Virus record (IMG/VR): IMGVR_UViG_3300044644_000185
Location: 1 to 20,874 of that record
DNA length: 20,874 nt
Source of the DNA: a virus
Reading direction: 5' to 3' (one strand)
How positions within the stretch are numbered: the stretch's first letter is position 1; each line of letters starts with the position of its first letter. The notes beneath the pieces were generated by a model. It was not told the origin of the DNA. It saw nothing but the letters and a program-made list of their open reading frames with translations, and did no database searches. The translations under genes were made by a program, and so were the position numbers. Shown here in pieces: positions 8,201 through 19,500 of the stretch.

Positions 8201-9935
8201 AAAAATAAAAATCTCTTAACTCTAAAGATATAGTTCCACCAGTTACATCTGCTTGTGGGAAACCTTCTGAATATAAAGTTTTGATTGGCACACTGTAATC
8301 ATTTCCAGATATATTTAAAAATGTTTCATAAAAATTAAACTTAATGCTTTTTGTAACATATTTAGAAATAATACTATTTGTATTATTTTCGTTAAATGCT
8401 TGGTCATCATCAAATATTGAAATATTTCCAGTTGAGGCTAAAAGTTGTCCCACTGGCAATGATGTTGATCCAAGATCAGATAGTTGTTTAGTTACTTTGT
8501 AGTTAATAGTTTTATCTGATATGTCTGCAATTAATCTTGGTGACATTTCAATTAAATCAAATGTTGCATCAAATTTATTCATTGTTTCTGCAACAATTCT
8601 TATTCCTCTAACATATTGAAATTCACGGTATGTAGTAATGTTATCTTTAATAAAATATTCTGGTGATGTAAAATCAGTGACAAAGTTTGTTTCTTTGGTT
8701 AAGTCTGAATTAGTTAATTTCCATCCATATTCAGGAATAAAGGTTTCATAAACTTTTGTTGTGTTGTTCCAAATATAATAAAGCCCTTTGTCAGTTGATG
8801 ATGTAACAAGTAAATAAGCATACCCATCAATTGATCGTGTTGGCAATAATGTTGTAGAAGATATTTTTTCAACATGAATAAATTTAGTTTTATATTCAAT
8901 TGGAGTTATTAATCCATATGATAACTCTACGTATCCGTCTTCGTTAATTACTGGTGTTCCATCGTCTCTTAAGGAATTAGCATTAAAAGTTTTTGCTGAT
9001 ACCCACGAATTTCCAGATAAGTATTCTACTCTCCAACTAATAGGAACCTGCTTGTTGGAGTTTCCATAAAGTGGATCTGAAATACTTGTTGTGTTTGTTT
9101 TAAATGGACCTAAATTTTTAGTTCCAACATGTGTTTGCATTTTAACAATAAGTCTGTTGGCTGGAACATTTTCTTTATATACTACAAATGGTGCCGCATC
9201 TTCAATTGGATATTGATTATTTGCAGATGCCTTTGATATTCCTCGTTCTTTTGTAACATAGTCTGTATCGTTATCTTTTTCTGTTCTATAAGATGTCCAA
9301 TATTTAAATTGATCATCTCTTGATGCCATATAATATCTTGGTCTTTGTGTAAAAGAACTAACTCCATTAATAGAATTATTAACTACAATATTTTTTATTT
9401 TTTTAATAGGTAAATTGTTTGAATCATTTTTTACAACACCATTAGCATATTTTTCATATACAAAGTTTCCCTGAGAATCTTTTTCATATTCATAAATAAG
9501 TGCTCCGTTGCCATCATAAGCAAAAGTTGCAGATTCTTGATTTTCAATTAGGTTAGTATTAAAATTATGAAAATGTCTTCCTGGAATGTAAAAGGCTTTG
9601 TTGATTCCAGATCTTGGACGAAAAGGTTTAACACAATCCTCTAACGAATAAAACATATTATATTGTTCTTTGGTTTTAGAAAATAGTGATGGAACATCCT
9701 CATTGTCATACCCATTATCAACTACAATATCTGCATCTGTTGCTCCTGTGTATAAGTTTGCAGCATCGTCTTTATCAAATGACAAAGATGCTTTTTTTGT
9801 ATCTCTATTTCTATAGTTGCCCAATTTAAAAATATTATCTGGAACATTCATATTCCACTCTGCTAATATTGTTGCACGAGTTTGAATTGTTGGAGAAGTT
9901 TCTATATGGTTTTTTAATGTTGCATTTACAAACAT
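5289..9935 (-). CDS. Large tail hub / Tal-like baseplate protein with LamG-like insertion
   Basis: A 1548-residue protein placed directly after the distal tail gene, where siphoviruses encode the tail-associated hub. Residues ~1-465 are beta-rich. Residues ~467-670 read as hub core: a strand-rich part, then ISVSYAISILLDAIGFSNYV, then a VAQVLNDLAVSTQTAMFFDE segment typical of gp27/Tal-like hub proteins. Residues ~1430-1548 contain AENLMGWLVDKLMVPRK and IQLGDIVSIDY, the closing hub domain. Between them, residues ~1095-1265 look like a LamG/concanavalin sandwich (GLAILLNPETNNGYYFEVIA, then RRFYLYVNDVLIGQVDD, then MFENFYALTNN), which could bind cell-surface sugar. No peptidase or lysozyme motif is evident. 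The ATG immediately follows the upstream stop, with GAGG inside the end of that gene. Fold calls come from recognised motifs, not alignment. Confidence 0.87.
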   Translation of the reverse strand: MFVNATLKNHIETSPTIQTRATILAEWNMNVPDNIFKLGNYRNRDTKKASLSFDKDDAANLYTGATDADIVVDNGYDNEDVPSLFSKTKEQYNMFYSLEDCVKPFRPRSGINKAFYIPGRHFHNFNTNLIENQESATFAYDGNGALIYEYEKDSQGNFVYEKYANGVVKNDSNNLPIKKIKNIVVNNSINGVSSFTQRPRYYMASRDDQFKYWTSYRTEKDNDTDYVTKERGISKASANNQYPIEDAAPFVVYKENVPANRLIVKMQTHVGTKNLGPFKTNTTSISDPLYGNSNKQVPISWRVEYLSGNSWVSAKTFNANSLRDDGTPVINEDGYVELSYGLITPIEYKTKFIHVEKISSTTLLPTRSIDGYAYLLVTSSTDKGLYYIWNNTTKVYETFIPEYGWKLTNSDLTKETNFVTDFTSPEYFIKDNITTYREFQYVRGIRIVAETMNKFDATFDLIEMSPRLIADISDKTINYKVTKQLSDLGSTSLPVGQLLASTGNISIFDDDQAFNENNTNSIISKYVTKSIKFNFYETFLNISGNDYSVPIKTLYSEGFPQADVTGGTISLELRDFYFYFESMLAPKLFLTNISVSYAISILLDAIGFSNYVYKRIEGEMDPVIPYFFVGPNESVAQVLNDLAVSTQTAMFFDEYNNFIAMSKNYLMPAAGQRSIDTTLIGSKTNDVVVEIDSSSEDAGEYTNAVEEFFDGGLYSTEYWEDELGGNSPSLSENSVQIIKNKLITGKKLPNIIAIASQDKKIYNDGKINYTSRYIDKTYSAIGEETISSAENKFWVYKPSLLWEISNYEELKGSNQKSSGFTLSALALNSPLAGAAPTVVANQLINNVIDFGESIYLISRNQGYFYANGEIIKYDAVQYFVEGIGNVWISSDSEYKNYLNKLKYNGKIYPNGKVRIYSEPYYETVSGVTRMKNGAVAQHGRAQFGTVIVSHKAALDPYWVSTSNRRGCLMDSKYLFGDTTFEGTTVAGSAGISNTVANSAFVNGVIKRFLSEYQLTETERASIQSIDPAKNKGLVQSSALVFKGKDFIATDPKPIDHISYVYKTLDKAVFKHFGTRMRIIGDIGGELKTQSGSVISTAVPLSGMTYYKNNSTSPEQNVNISGNSGGLAILLNPETNNGYYFEVIALDGATTDTSNIIFYKIEQGTGEANAIPTLLFNAFNEQIQYDSGDFAGISRKYGEQYTTVYDLAVEYEDLANKNTRRFYLYVNDVLIGQVDDTSPLPVYQNTALFIRGSSKCMFENFYALTNNYSQNSGFAINNQVGKVFSSTPITANQSLKKYAMSGILQEAYLTGLSTFTTPVYSIYFEEFGTIMRECSYINAKFDNAYPALYAKMVSAPDKVKEYTISGFQANAYGAEFLIFNATDTLLDVSTTTSNFLKIQGIAFTSDSSNELTVDDYFKKKSSFSDPELVGDVVVYSPNIEKEKYNNVKLSRMNYGKSAFSIDTDYIQTTEDAENLMGWLVDKLMVPRKAVGLEIFANATIQLGDIVSIDYKNNDNLDLVTSSSSRFVVYNIEYSRGLDGPKMTIYLSEV

Positions 9936-10571
9936 TTAAACCTCTTCCAGTGATACCGTAATATCCCAAAGATCATGATTGCTTTGTCCACGCTTAGATA
10001 CAGTATATGAGAAATCAGAAACATAAACTTGAACAATTTGGTTATATTGTTCTAGATGTGTATATGGTGCTGAGGTTCCATCTTGTGCATAGTTATTAAA
10101 TTTATCATAGGCTAGGAACATCCAAAAGGGTCCCGTGTGGTTTTCATACCAGTCTAGCATTTCTACTCCGCCTGCACCCCCATCAGCGGTGTATTCAGGG
10201 GACTGTGCGGTTGTTCCAGGACTGCCTCCAGTAGTAGCCCAGTTTGGTATAGAATAATAAGATCTTGATGGAAGGTTTTGCCAACTCACACTTAAAGTAT
10301 TTTTATCAGCAATATGAAAAGACCTCATATTACCATTTATCATTCTTTGTCTTTGCTCAATTCTCTGTGAGTTAAATTGAAGAGGACCACGATTGTGATC
10401 GGATAAAATTAAAAATTGATTTAAATTGGTAGTCTCTGTAGTATATGATCCTATTTCAAATCCTTCTGGCACGTACATTCCGCTTTGCAAAGTTCCTGGA
10501 TTTTCTGACCAAAGAATTCCTTGTGGTCTAGAATAGCGCTTTCTTCCACTCATATATGCTGCGGTAGCCAT
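9936..10571 (-). CDS. Distal tail protein (Dit-like)
   Basis: A 211-residue structural protein sitting between the tape measure and the hub, the standard place of the distal tail protein that joins the tail tube to the baseplate. It starts with a basic segment (YMSGRKRYSRPQG), followed by beta-rich sequence with FLILSDHNRGPLQF and NTLSVSWQNLPSRSYY. A Gly/Thr-rich loop lies at ~115-135, then EMLDWYENHTGPFWMFLAYD and a final strand pair (VYVSDFSYTVSKRG, DLWDITVSLEEV) of the type that closes tail-tube-like folds. The length fits Dit proteins without extra carbohydrate-binding domains. The ATG shares one base with the tape measure stop (TAATG), and AGGAG inside the tape measure end supplies the ribosome binding site. 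It could also be called a generic minor tail protein; the Dit call relies mostly on order. Confidence 0.82.
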   Translation of the reverse strand: MATAAYMSGRKRYSRPQGILWSENPGTLQSGMYVPEGFEIGSYTTETTNLNQFLILSDHNRGPLQFNSQRIEQRQRMINGNMRSFHIADKNTLSVSWQNLPSRSYYSIPNWATTGGSPGTTAQSPEYTADGGAGGVEMLDWYENHTGPFWMFLAYDKFNNYAQDGTSAPYTHLEQYNQIVQVYVSDFSYTVSKRGQSNHDLWDITVSLEEV

Positions 10572-13500
10572 TATAAACTCCTAATTCTTTGATTATCAAT
10601 TTGTTTAATTTGATTGATAACTGTTCGTGCAATATCATTTGGATTGGCATTACTGTTAGAAACATTAACGCTAAGGTTATAATTATACAGGGTTTTGGAA
10701 TTATTTATTTCTGTTTGTGATCCACTAAGATTTTTAATAGAGGACATTGCTTCAGGAGTTTTAAATGTTGGGGAATTAATAGCACTAAGTAATGGACCAA
10801 ACTCTTGAGTTGCTTTTTTATTAACAACAAACTCTCCAGGAGTTAGCATTGCTGGGATAGTGTCTGTTCCTTTACCATATCCGCCTGCTGCAAAATATTT
10901 TGGTACAACTCCACCCATATTCATATATTTAGGAATTAGTCCACCACCAGACTTAAACAAAATTCCTAACTGCCTCAATCTATCTTGGTAAGATGGTTCT
11001 TCTGTTTTTTTAGGTGTAGTTTTAGGCTTAGATGACATGTCTGGCATAGGGCCTACTCCACCCAAATATCTACCCATCTGAGTGGCCCAATCAGCATTTG
11101 GTGCTGATTTTGGTTTTAAGTTATTATCAACTGGATAAAAATTACTTCCAATAGCAACATAACCTGGTGATGATCCAGATGAAGGCGTTGATACTGGTGG
11201 TGTGCCACCTCCTGCTGCAAGGGCTGCTGCTTTTGCTGCTGCTGCTGCTTTTGCTTTAAGTTCATTCTCTGCTTCTGTATCAGCAAATTCTTTATTACCT
11301 TTAGTTCCAACTTCTGCTTTTGCTGCTTTCATTGCAGCATCTGCTGCTTTGATAGATGCTGTTACATTAGTTAGTGCAGTAATTGTTGAGTCAGCATCTC
11401 CCTTTACACCCTTAAGAATATTTCCAAGGAATTTAGAATCATTTGGATTAATTCCCGCTTCTAATGCTAACTTAATAGCACTACCTGCTGCTGCAATTTC
11501 AACTCTTGTTAGTCCTAGAGTATCTTTAAGAGTTAAATCAAGTTTATCTTTTTCAAGTCTAATGGTGTTTGTTATGTCACTTAAACGATCTGCAATAATT
11601 TTATTGTCTGCCTCAATTTGAGTTCTAGTTAGTCCATTTGGAGAAGTAACAGATGCAATAGCATTTGTTTTTGCTTTTTGTAATGCGTCCATTCTTGTTT
11701 TTGCATTTTGTGCAATCTTTGCATTTCTGTACTCTTGCATTGCAGATGCTGCTGCTCCCATATCCCCACTTGCAAAAGCAGAGGCAATGTCTAATTTTCT
11801 AGACTGAAGTTCATTTGCTCGTTCAGTTAAGTTATTAATTTCCTCTAATGCTGATATTTGTTTATCATAAATTTCATTTATCTTATCTTCTTGTCTTGAA
11901 ATTAAATCTAAATTATAGTTATTATCATTTTGTTTTGTTTCTAATTTAGATTGCTCAAGAACATATTGGTTCTCAATTAGTTTTTCTTGCAATGCTACAA
12001 ATTTCTCAACTACATTAAATCTTGCAACCTGTCCATCCATCTCATCCATTAATGCTATCTTTGTAACTGTCTCATACTCTTTTTGTGCTCTAGTTAATTC
12101 TTTTGTTTGATTTTTTAATTCTTTAAGTTGCTCAGGGGAAAGTTCTTTATTTGCAATAGCAAGTGCAAGGGTTTGATCACTTGCTAACTCCATAGCCTCT
12201 GCATAACTAAATCCAGCACCACGCAAAACAGACATAGCCCCTACTTGATTTTTAATTGCAGAAAGTCTATCTGTTAGTTGGGTTTGGTATTCTCCCAATT
12301 TAATTGCTGTAAATGCTTTATTTAATGCATTTCCTAATGTAGTTAATTTCATTGAAGCAGTGCCTGCACCAGTAGCAATATCGGCTAAATCTTCTTGCAA
12401 TCCTTGTGGGCTCATAGCATCTACAAAGTCTAAGAAATCTCTGCTTACTTGTCCATTTGCCATTAACTTTTGATCAATACCTTGAAATTGTGTCAATGAT
12501 GCGTTTTTGCCCATTACTTTTTTTAATTCTTCTGCTCCACCAATTGCATTAATTGTTGAATTTTGTACAAGTTTAAGTTTCTTAAGTGTGTCATCATATG
12601 TGGTATCTCTTTGGCCAGTGCCACCACCTTTACCTCCTGGTTTAAATGCTTTACTAGCCTCTATTGATGCAGCAGTTATTTTCTGTGCTTTGTTTGTTTT
12701 ATACATATCCTCTGCTTGTTTTTGACTTACTAATTTTATAGTTCTTTTATAACCTTTAGGATCAAACTTTCTGTCTTTTGCATCTGCTGTTAAAGTTCTT
12801 GCTTTATTTTTATCAGTTGTTAATGCTTTTTCATTCATAAAATTTTTAAAGTCTTGACTATTCACATCAATAGTTTCTGTTGTAGTTACTAGTGCTGTAA
12901 GGTATATCTTTTTTTGTTCATCTGGAAGACTATTGTAGTATGCTAAATCAGTATTTAGTGCGCTTAGTGCTTTTGAATTTGCTCCTAACAATTCTGTTGT
13001 GACCTTCATAGTCATCTTGCCTTTTTGTTTTTGTATCTGTTCTATTGTTGTTCGCAAAGCAGCAGCACCAATTTTATTTTTTTCTACATAATTGCCAACA
13101 ACTTCCATGTCTAAAACGGTTCCCATTTTTCCAAGCGTTCCATAAAAATCTATAAGTTTTTGTGCTTCTTCAGGAGTCTTTCCTTTGATACTTAAAACAA
13201 GATCTTTTTGTATTTTATCTAGATCTTTTCCTGTGCCTTTTTCAGTAAACATAGAAGCAACTGCCATAGCCTCATTTGCAACTACTGCACCAAATCTTGT
13301 TGTTATGTCCATAAATTTTTGTGCGCCTTCTTTGTCTCCAGTAAACATATCAACCATATTTAATACTTGCATTGGATCCATCTGACCAGAAGACAGTTGC
13401 ATATTAATTAAATATTCTTGTTCTTTATTTAATCCTAAGCCTTGTATTTGTTTTGATGCTTCTTCAGCAACTGGTGCTAGAGCAGTTCCTTTATATTTAT

Positions 13501-16500
13501 CAATTGCAGCGTTTCTTGCTCCTTTTAATAATAAATCTTGTACCTTTCCTCCACTTGCTTTTTTATAAGAATTCAATATATCTGTATTAAGTGATGCATT
13601 TTGAGCAAGCAGTTTTGCTCTTCCATCTTGATATTCTCCTCTTAATTTTTCTGCTTCTACAAGTTTTCCTTCTGATTCAAGCAATTGTATTTTCTTTTGA
13701 TTTTCAAGATCATAAGAATCTAAAAGTTCTTGGCCTTGCTCTAAAGCAATTTTTTGCATTGCAACTGATGCTCCAGTTGCTTTTGCAATTCTGTCATTTC
13801 TTTGTTTAAGACCAACCATTGCCCCAATGCCGATTCCAACAAGGGCTCCAATTGCAGTTCCAACAATTGGCACTACAGTTCCTACTGCCGATCCAGTTGC
13901 TGCTGCAGTTGCTACTGCTGCTCCCATGCCAACGGCATAACCTGCTCCTGCTCCTGCTAGACCTCCAGCAATTCCTCCACCTGCACCATATGCCATGTCT
14001 CTGTTTCCTTTAAAAGTTCCTGAAGCATTTGCTGCATTGGCTGCAACATTCATTCTAGTTTTACTATCTTGAATAAGTTGTGTTTTAATTGTTAAAGGAT
14101 CTTTAAGAAGGTTTTCACCTTTTGGTCCAAATAAATCAATCAGTTTAGCGTTTACAGTTATACCAAGTGCTCTATCACCCATTGCTTCACCAATGTTTGC
14201 AGCAACACTTCTTGCCTGTTGTGGTGTCATAATTCCACTAGATATTGCTGTTGCAAGTTGAGCAGTTAGTTCGCTTTGTGCAAGTTGTTGTCCACCTGGG
14301 CCACCATCTTTTATTCGTTGTCCAAAATCTTTAACCATTTGTTGTCCTTTTTCACCTTCAACAAATGATTCTCCAAATGTTTTTTTACCTGTTTTAATTT
14401 GAAATTGAGACAATTTTTCATTTCTTCTTCTATCCATAATTTCTCTTGCAGAAACTTTTCCAGTTGTCTCTGCCAATTCTTTCATGGACTTTGCCCCTGC
14501 GCCCATATTAACTGTTGTTTCTATTGTTTTCTTTAATAATGCCTCATTTTGTTTCTTTAAAACAATATATGTTGCAGCAAGTCCAGCAAGCCCTACTGCT
14601 ATTGCACTCTTTGGACCTTGAATCATTGTCATAGCCATTGTTGCTGCAGTTAATGCACCAAGTGCTCCTTGATATTTTTGAGCAGTTTCATTACCCATCA
14701 TGCCTAGTGCCATGTTTCCCATCATGACCCCTGACATTGCCATGCTAGAACGCTGCATCATTTTTTGACTTCTTGCTTGTTGTGCTGCAAGAGTTTGTGC
14801 ATCAGGAGTGACTCTAGGTTTTCTGCCAAACCTTCTAGTTGATTGATTTGCTGCTTCTGCATCTAACTTTTTTGCAAAATCATCAAGTTCTTTATCAGTT
14901 GACGGTCTCATTGGCTTGTTAGCAATTATTTTAAATTTCTCTGAAAGCCTTTCGCCCAGACCCTGAATACTTCCTCCAACTGAAGTTCCAAGTGAGTTAA
15001 CAGATTTTTTTGTTTGTTTTTCAAATTCTTTTCCAACATCTGCAAATGGATCGTCAACACCTTTTGGAAGAACAATTCCTCCAGCAGTTGTGCGCTCTCC
15101 AGGTTGTCCAATTTCATTATATGGATTTGGATAGTATCGTTGAGGCTCAGGGTCATCAAATATACTACGAGTTCCATCACCTCTATATTCAACTTTACCA
15201 GAGTTCATTGCTTCAAGAATTGGACCATTTTCTTGTGTAGCCTTTTTATTTACTACAAATTCTCCAGGTGTTAGTAATGCTGGTACAGTGTCTTTTTCTC
15301 CATACCCTGGAACTGAACCACCAGATGCAAATTTGTATCCTCGAAACTTTGATTTAGTCATAAATTTAAAAAAGTTAAGCAGTTTTGTTGTTTGTGGAAC
15401 TAGTTCTGGTGGCATATACTTAACATCATCTGGACGTGGAATAAGGCCTCTCATTGCATGTTGTTGTTCTGGAGTCATATCTGGATACATTGAAAATGCT
15501 TTTGCCATAGTACTTCTAGAAAGTATTTTTTCTGGGTCTACTCCTTGCCCAAATCTGCCGTAATCTTTTGTAAGAATTACTTTACGTTGGGCACCTCTTG
15601 ATCTTCCTGCACCTTTACCAGGAGTATTTTCACCCCTGCTTCCTTGACCAGCATCTGCAAGTTTATGTTCTATGTTAGTGTCAGGATCAGTCCACCCTTT
15701 AGCATACAAGGCATCTACTATACGATTCATTGCTTTATTTTGATTTTTTGATGATAGCATAGAAGTGTCCATAAAAACCTTATACAATTTTTTAAAAACG
15801 GGACCTGTATGGTCTTGTCCTTCAGCAATTGCTCCAGAGAGTGCATATCTTGTAGCCATTGTTGATTTGTACATGCTTGAGGTAGGATTTAATTTTATTT
15901 GAGATTTAAGATCTGCTAACGCTTCTATAAGCACTGCATTTCCTGAGTTTTTTATAAAATTTATATTGCTTTGTCTAATTTTGTCGGTGGGTACTGGGGG
16001 ACGTAATACTTCTAGGTCTCTGCGTCTTTTTATTTCATTTTGTATTATTTTTGCTGATTGTTTTGCTTCTTCTAAATTATAAGGATATGTTTCTGGAAGC
16101 ATTCCTGTTAAAGGATGCCTACCTTTTCCTTGTCTAATTGTTTCTGACAATTGATTAAATGGATGATTTAATAACACTGTTCGGCCAGCATTTTGTTTAA
16201 GATTTGCAAGAAGAGGGCGAGGAGGGTTTGTTGCTGAATGATAATGTTTTGGATTTCCTGTTGAAGTGTGCAACATTTCCGCACCAAGACCTTCTCCTGC
16301 TCGTGTTGCAGTTCCATCAAATTTTGTTTTAAATCCTCTAGCAACCAACAACTTTCTAAATGCTGGATCTTTAATTGAAACCCTATGACCTCTTTCTCCT
16401 TTCTGTTCAGTAGGTTTAATTTTTGGTTTTTTAATTTTTGGAACCTTTGCTTCAATGTGTACTTTATGAATTTCTTTCCAATCAATTTTCTTGGCATCTT

Positions 16501-19500
16501 CAACTCTTTGAACCATTGCAGCGTAAGCAACTTTTTCTTCTGGATTAAGAGTACCAAAACCTGCAATAGTAGATTTTAATTTAGGAAGTACTCTATCTAA
16601 TTCTGCTAACATTGCTTTTTCATATTGTGCAGGAGTCATTGATTGTGCTATTGGTCTTGTGGCATCAGCAAAATATCTTTTTGCACCGCCACTAACTCCT
16701 AAGAAGTTTACTAATGCTTGATCTTTTACTGGTAGTAGGCCTCCAAATTGTCTTTCTCCAGGAAGTTTTGCAGATGCCGTTGCAAAAACTCCGGCAGTTC
16801 CTACATCAGGAAGACGGTTTCCAGATACATTTGATTTTGATAAATCTTTATCTCCTCTAATAACAGAAGCAACTGCCTGTTTAACAAAGTCAGACTTTGT
16901 AAATTCTCCAGTCATTTCTGCAAACTTTGGATCAAATGGGGATTGTAAAACAATTAATTTTCTACCTGGATTATTTGGATCAATCATTGTGGCTAATTTT
17001 TGTTCTGGTGAAACTAATCCATGAACATCTCTTGCAATTGTTGTTCCACGCATTTCTGCTACAGCAGATTTTTCATCTAAAAATGGTTTAACAAAAACTT
17101 TAGAACCATCTGGTCTTTCATAAATGCCACCAATTCCAGGAACTGGAAAACTTTTTCCAGTTGATTCTGCAACTATTTTTCCAAAGTTTGTTGGTCTAAT
17201 TTTATCAAGATTGCTACTTCTAACTTCATTATTAATTAAATCCAATACTGCATCTTGTTTTCTTATATCTTGAACTTGTTTATTGCTATTTGGCAATCCT
17301 AAAAATAGGCTTTGGGTTTTAAGTGCCATTTGATCTTGAGTTTTTGCAGCAAGAGTTTTAGCATATCCTATTTCTCTTTCTGTTATTCCTGGTCTAAATT
17401 GTCTTAAAATTTCTTTTTGTTTATATTTTTTTGCCCTGTATGCTTCTTTTTCTGCTACTTTTTTTGCGTGTTTTGCAACCTTTGCTGCTGCTTCTCTGGC
17501 ATCCTGATCGGCTGCCCATGCAACCCAATCTCGGTTTACTGGTGTTGGTTTTTTGGTTGGTCGTTTGCTTTGATTTTTTCTTATGTCTTTTTCAAATTCA
17601 ATTCTACGTCTTTCACTTTCTGCTTCCTCTGCCTGTTGTGCAACAAAGGCTTTAGCATATTCTATTGATCCTGGTACAAATTTTGGCAATGTTGGATCGT
17701 ATTTTGGCCCTCCCTTTACTTCTCCAGCCCAAGGATCTTGTATGTTTTTAAATGTTGGAGTTCCATCATTACGTAAAACAAATCCGCCTTTATTTAATCT
17801 TTGTAAAAATCCTTTATTTTCTTGTGCTGCATCTTTTGTTACAACAAATTCTCCTGGAGTTAATACTGCTGGAACTGTATCTTTATTTCCCGTTCCTGGA
17901 ACCCAACCTCCTGATGCAAATTTCTTTGGACCCAATCCACCCTTCATCATTCCTGGATTTATTCTTGCAAAATTTATTCCTGCAACGTTTGCTTTTTGGT
18001 ATGCTGCTGCTAGAGCAGTTGCTGCTGCAGTCTCTGCTGTAAAAGTTTGAATTAATCTTGAGTGTGATTGATTAAGGGATGTAGCAATTGTTGCTGCTTC
18101 AATTTGTTCCGAAGACATGTATCTAGTCTGATTACCTAAAAAGTTAGATTGTTTTCCTAATCCTAAGAATCCATTTCTTAGTGTTAAGAATAATTTAATA
18201 ATATTTGCTGCACCGTTAGCAATCAAACCAAAAGTCATAAGCAGTGCTGGTCCAACTAATCCAACTGCTCCAATTAACATTACAATTGCTTTCTTACTTC
18301 CCTCTCCAAGCCCGTTAAATTTTTCTAATATTTTTCCAATAAATTCTACTATTGGAGTTATTGCTTTTAGGAATTGCTCTCCTACTGGAGCAAGTGAAAC
18401 TTTAAGATTTTCCAATGATTTTTTAAATTTAGTTCCAGTTGCATTTTCTACTTTTGCAAGTTCTCTTTCTGAAAGAATTGCAAGTTCTTCTATTGACGCT
18501 CCTGCTAAACCTAATGTTTTTGAAGCCTGGGTTCCACTTTGTGTAACGTTTTGAAACAATGTTGATAAACGTGAAAATTGAAATTTACCAAACAATTGTT
18601 CGATGGCTCTTGATCTTTCTAGTGGTGCAAGTGTGTCAAGTGCTTGTGCAAACTGAATAACAGTATCTTTAATGTTACCTTTATTTGATTCAACAATTCC
18701 ATTAATGTTAACGCCTAAATCTAAAAGAAATGCTGATGCTTTCTTTGATGGATTAATTAATGATGCAAGACCAGACTTTAATGCGTTAGCACCTTCTGAA
18801 GCATTGATTCCACCTTCTTTCATTGCAGTCATAAAGAATGCAAGATCTTCAACGTCTCCACCAAGTTGACGAATAACTGGTCCTGCTTTAGGAACTGCTA
18901 TAGTCAAATCTTCAATATTTAAAACTGTTTGGTTTTCTACAGCATTAAGAAAATCAATTTTATTTTTTAGTTTGTCTGCTTCAATTCCAAATGCATTAGT
19001 TAAAGATATAGTAGTTGCTAAAGCATCTGCTTGTTCAACTCCACCAAGAACTGCAAGCCTTGTTGCTTCTGCAACTTGTGCCATTAATTCGGCACCCATT
19101 TTTCCACTAGCAGCAGCGTCTGCAGCCATCTCCATTGTTTTTTCAACTGCAACACCATACTTTGTAAATGATTTTGCTAGTAATTCAATTTCTTTAAATG
19201 CTTTTTCTGTTTCACCAGAAGTAGTAAACATTTCTCCGTAAACACGTTTAAATCTAACTGCTTGTTTTTCCAATTCCATAAATGTTTTGCCTGCAGTAGA
19301 TCCAAGCATTGTTAGTGGAACAGTAAAACCAACCATTAACTGACGGCCAGCCCATTGTGTATTTTTACCAAAGTTTAATAGGTTAGTAGAACCTTGTTTT
19401 AATAGTTGTCCAAACAATTGTTGTTTCTGTGCAGCAAGAGCAGTCTTTGTTGCTAAATGATCCATGTCCAATGCAAGTGGTCTTATTGCTATTGATTGAA

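Noticed and set aside
11220-11350. GCTGCT-type trinucleotide runs suggesting a microsatellite or CRISPR-like repeat
   Set aside because: They encode the Ala-rich linker of the tape measure. There is no repeat/spacer periodicity.
11202-11621. Plus-strand open frame of 139 codons, alanine-rich
   Set aside because: It lies wholly inside the tape measure gene, and its Ala runs are the reverse reading of the GCT/GCA-rich linker. It has no ribosome binding site or family resemblance.
13810-13990. Gly/Ala zipper segment as a separate holin or pore toxin
   Set aside because: It is in frame within the tape measure, with no start, stop or ribosome binding site of its own. Such segments are normal in tape measures.
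16168-16566. Minus-strand frame of 132 codons inside the tape measure
   Set aside because: Shifted-frame reading of the tape measure itself, rich in Leu/Gln/Lys from AT-rich codons. The tape measure frame continues unbroken.
16736-17191. Intein or homing endonuclease as explanation for the tape measure insertion
   Set aside because: No splice-junction pattern (N-terminal Cys/Ser block, C-terminal His-Asn) and no LAGLIDADG or HNH motif was seen.
17583-18050. Plus-strand open frame of 155 codons opposite the tape measure
   Set aside because: Antisense shadow of repeat copy 1 and its flanks. Composition is not protein-like and there is no initiation signal.
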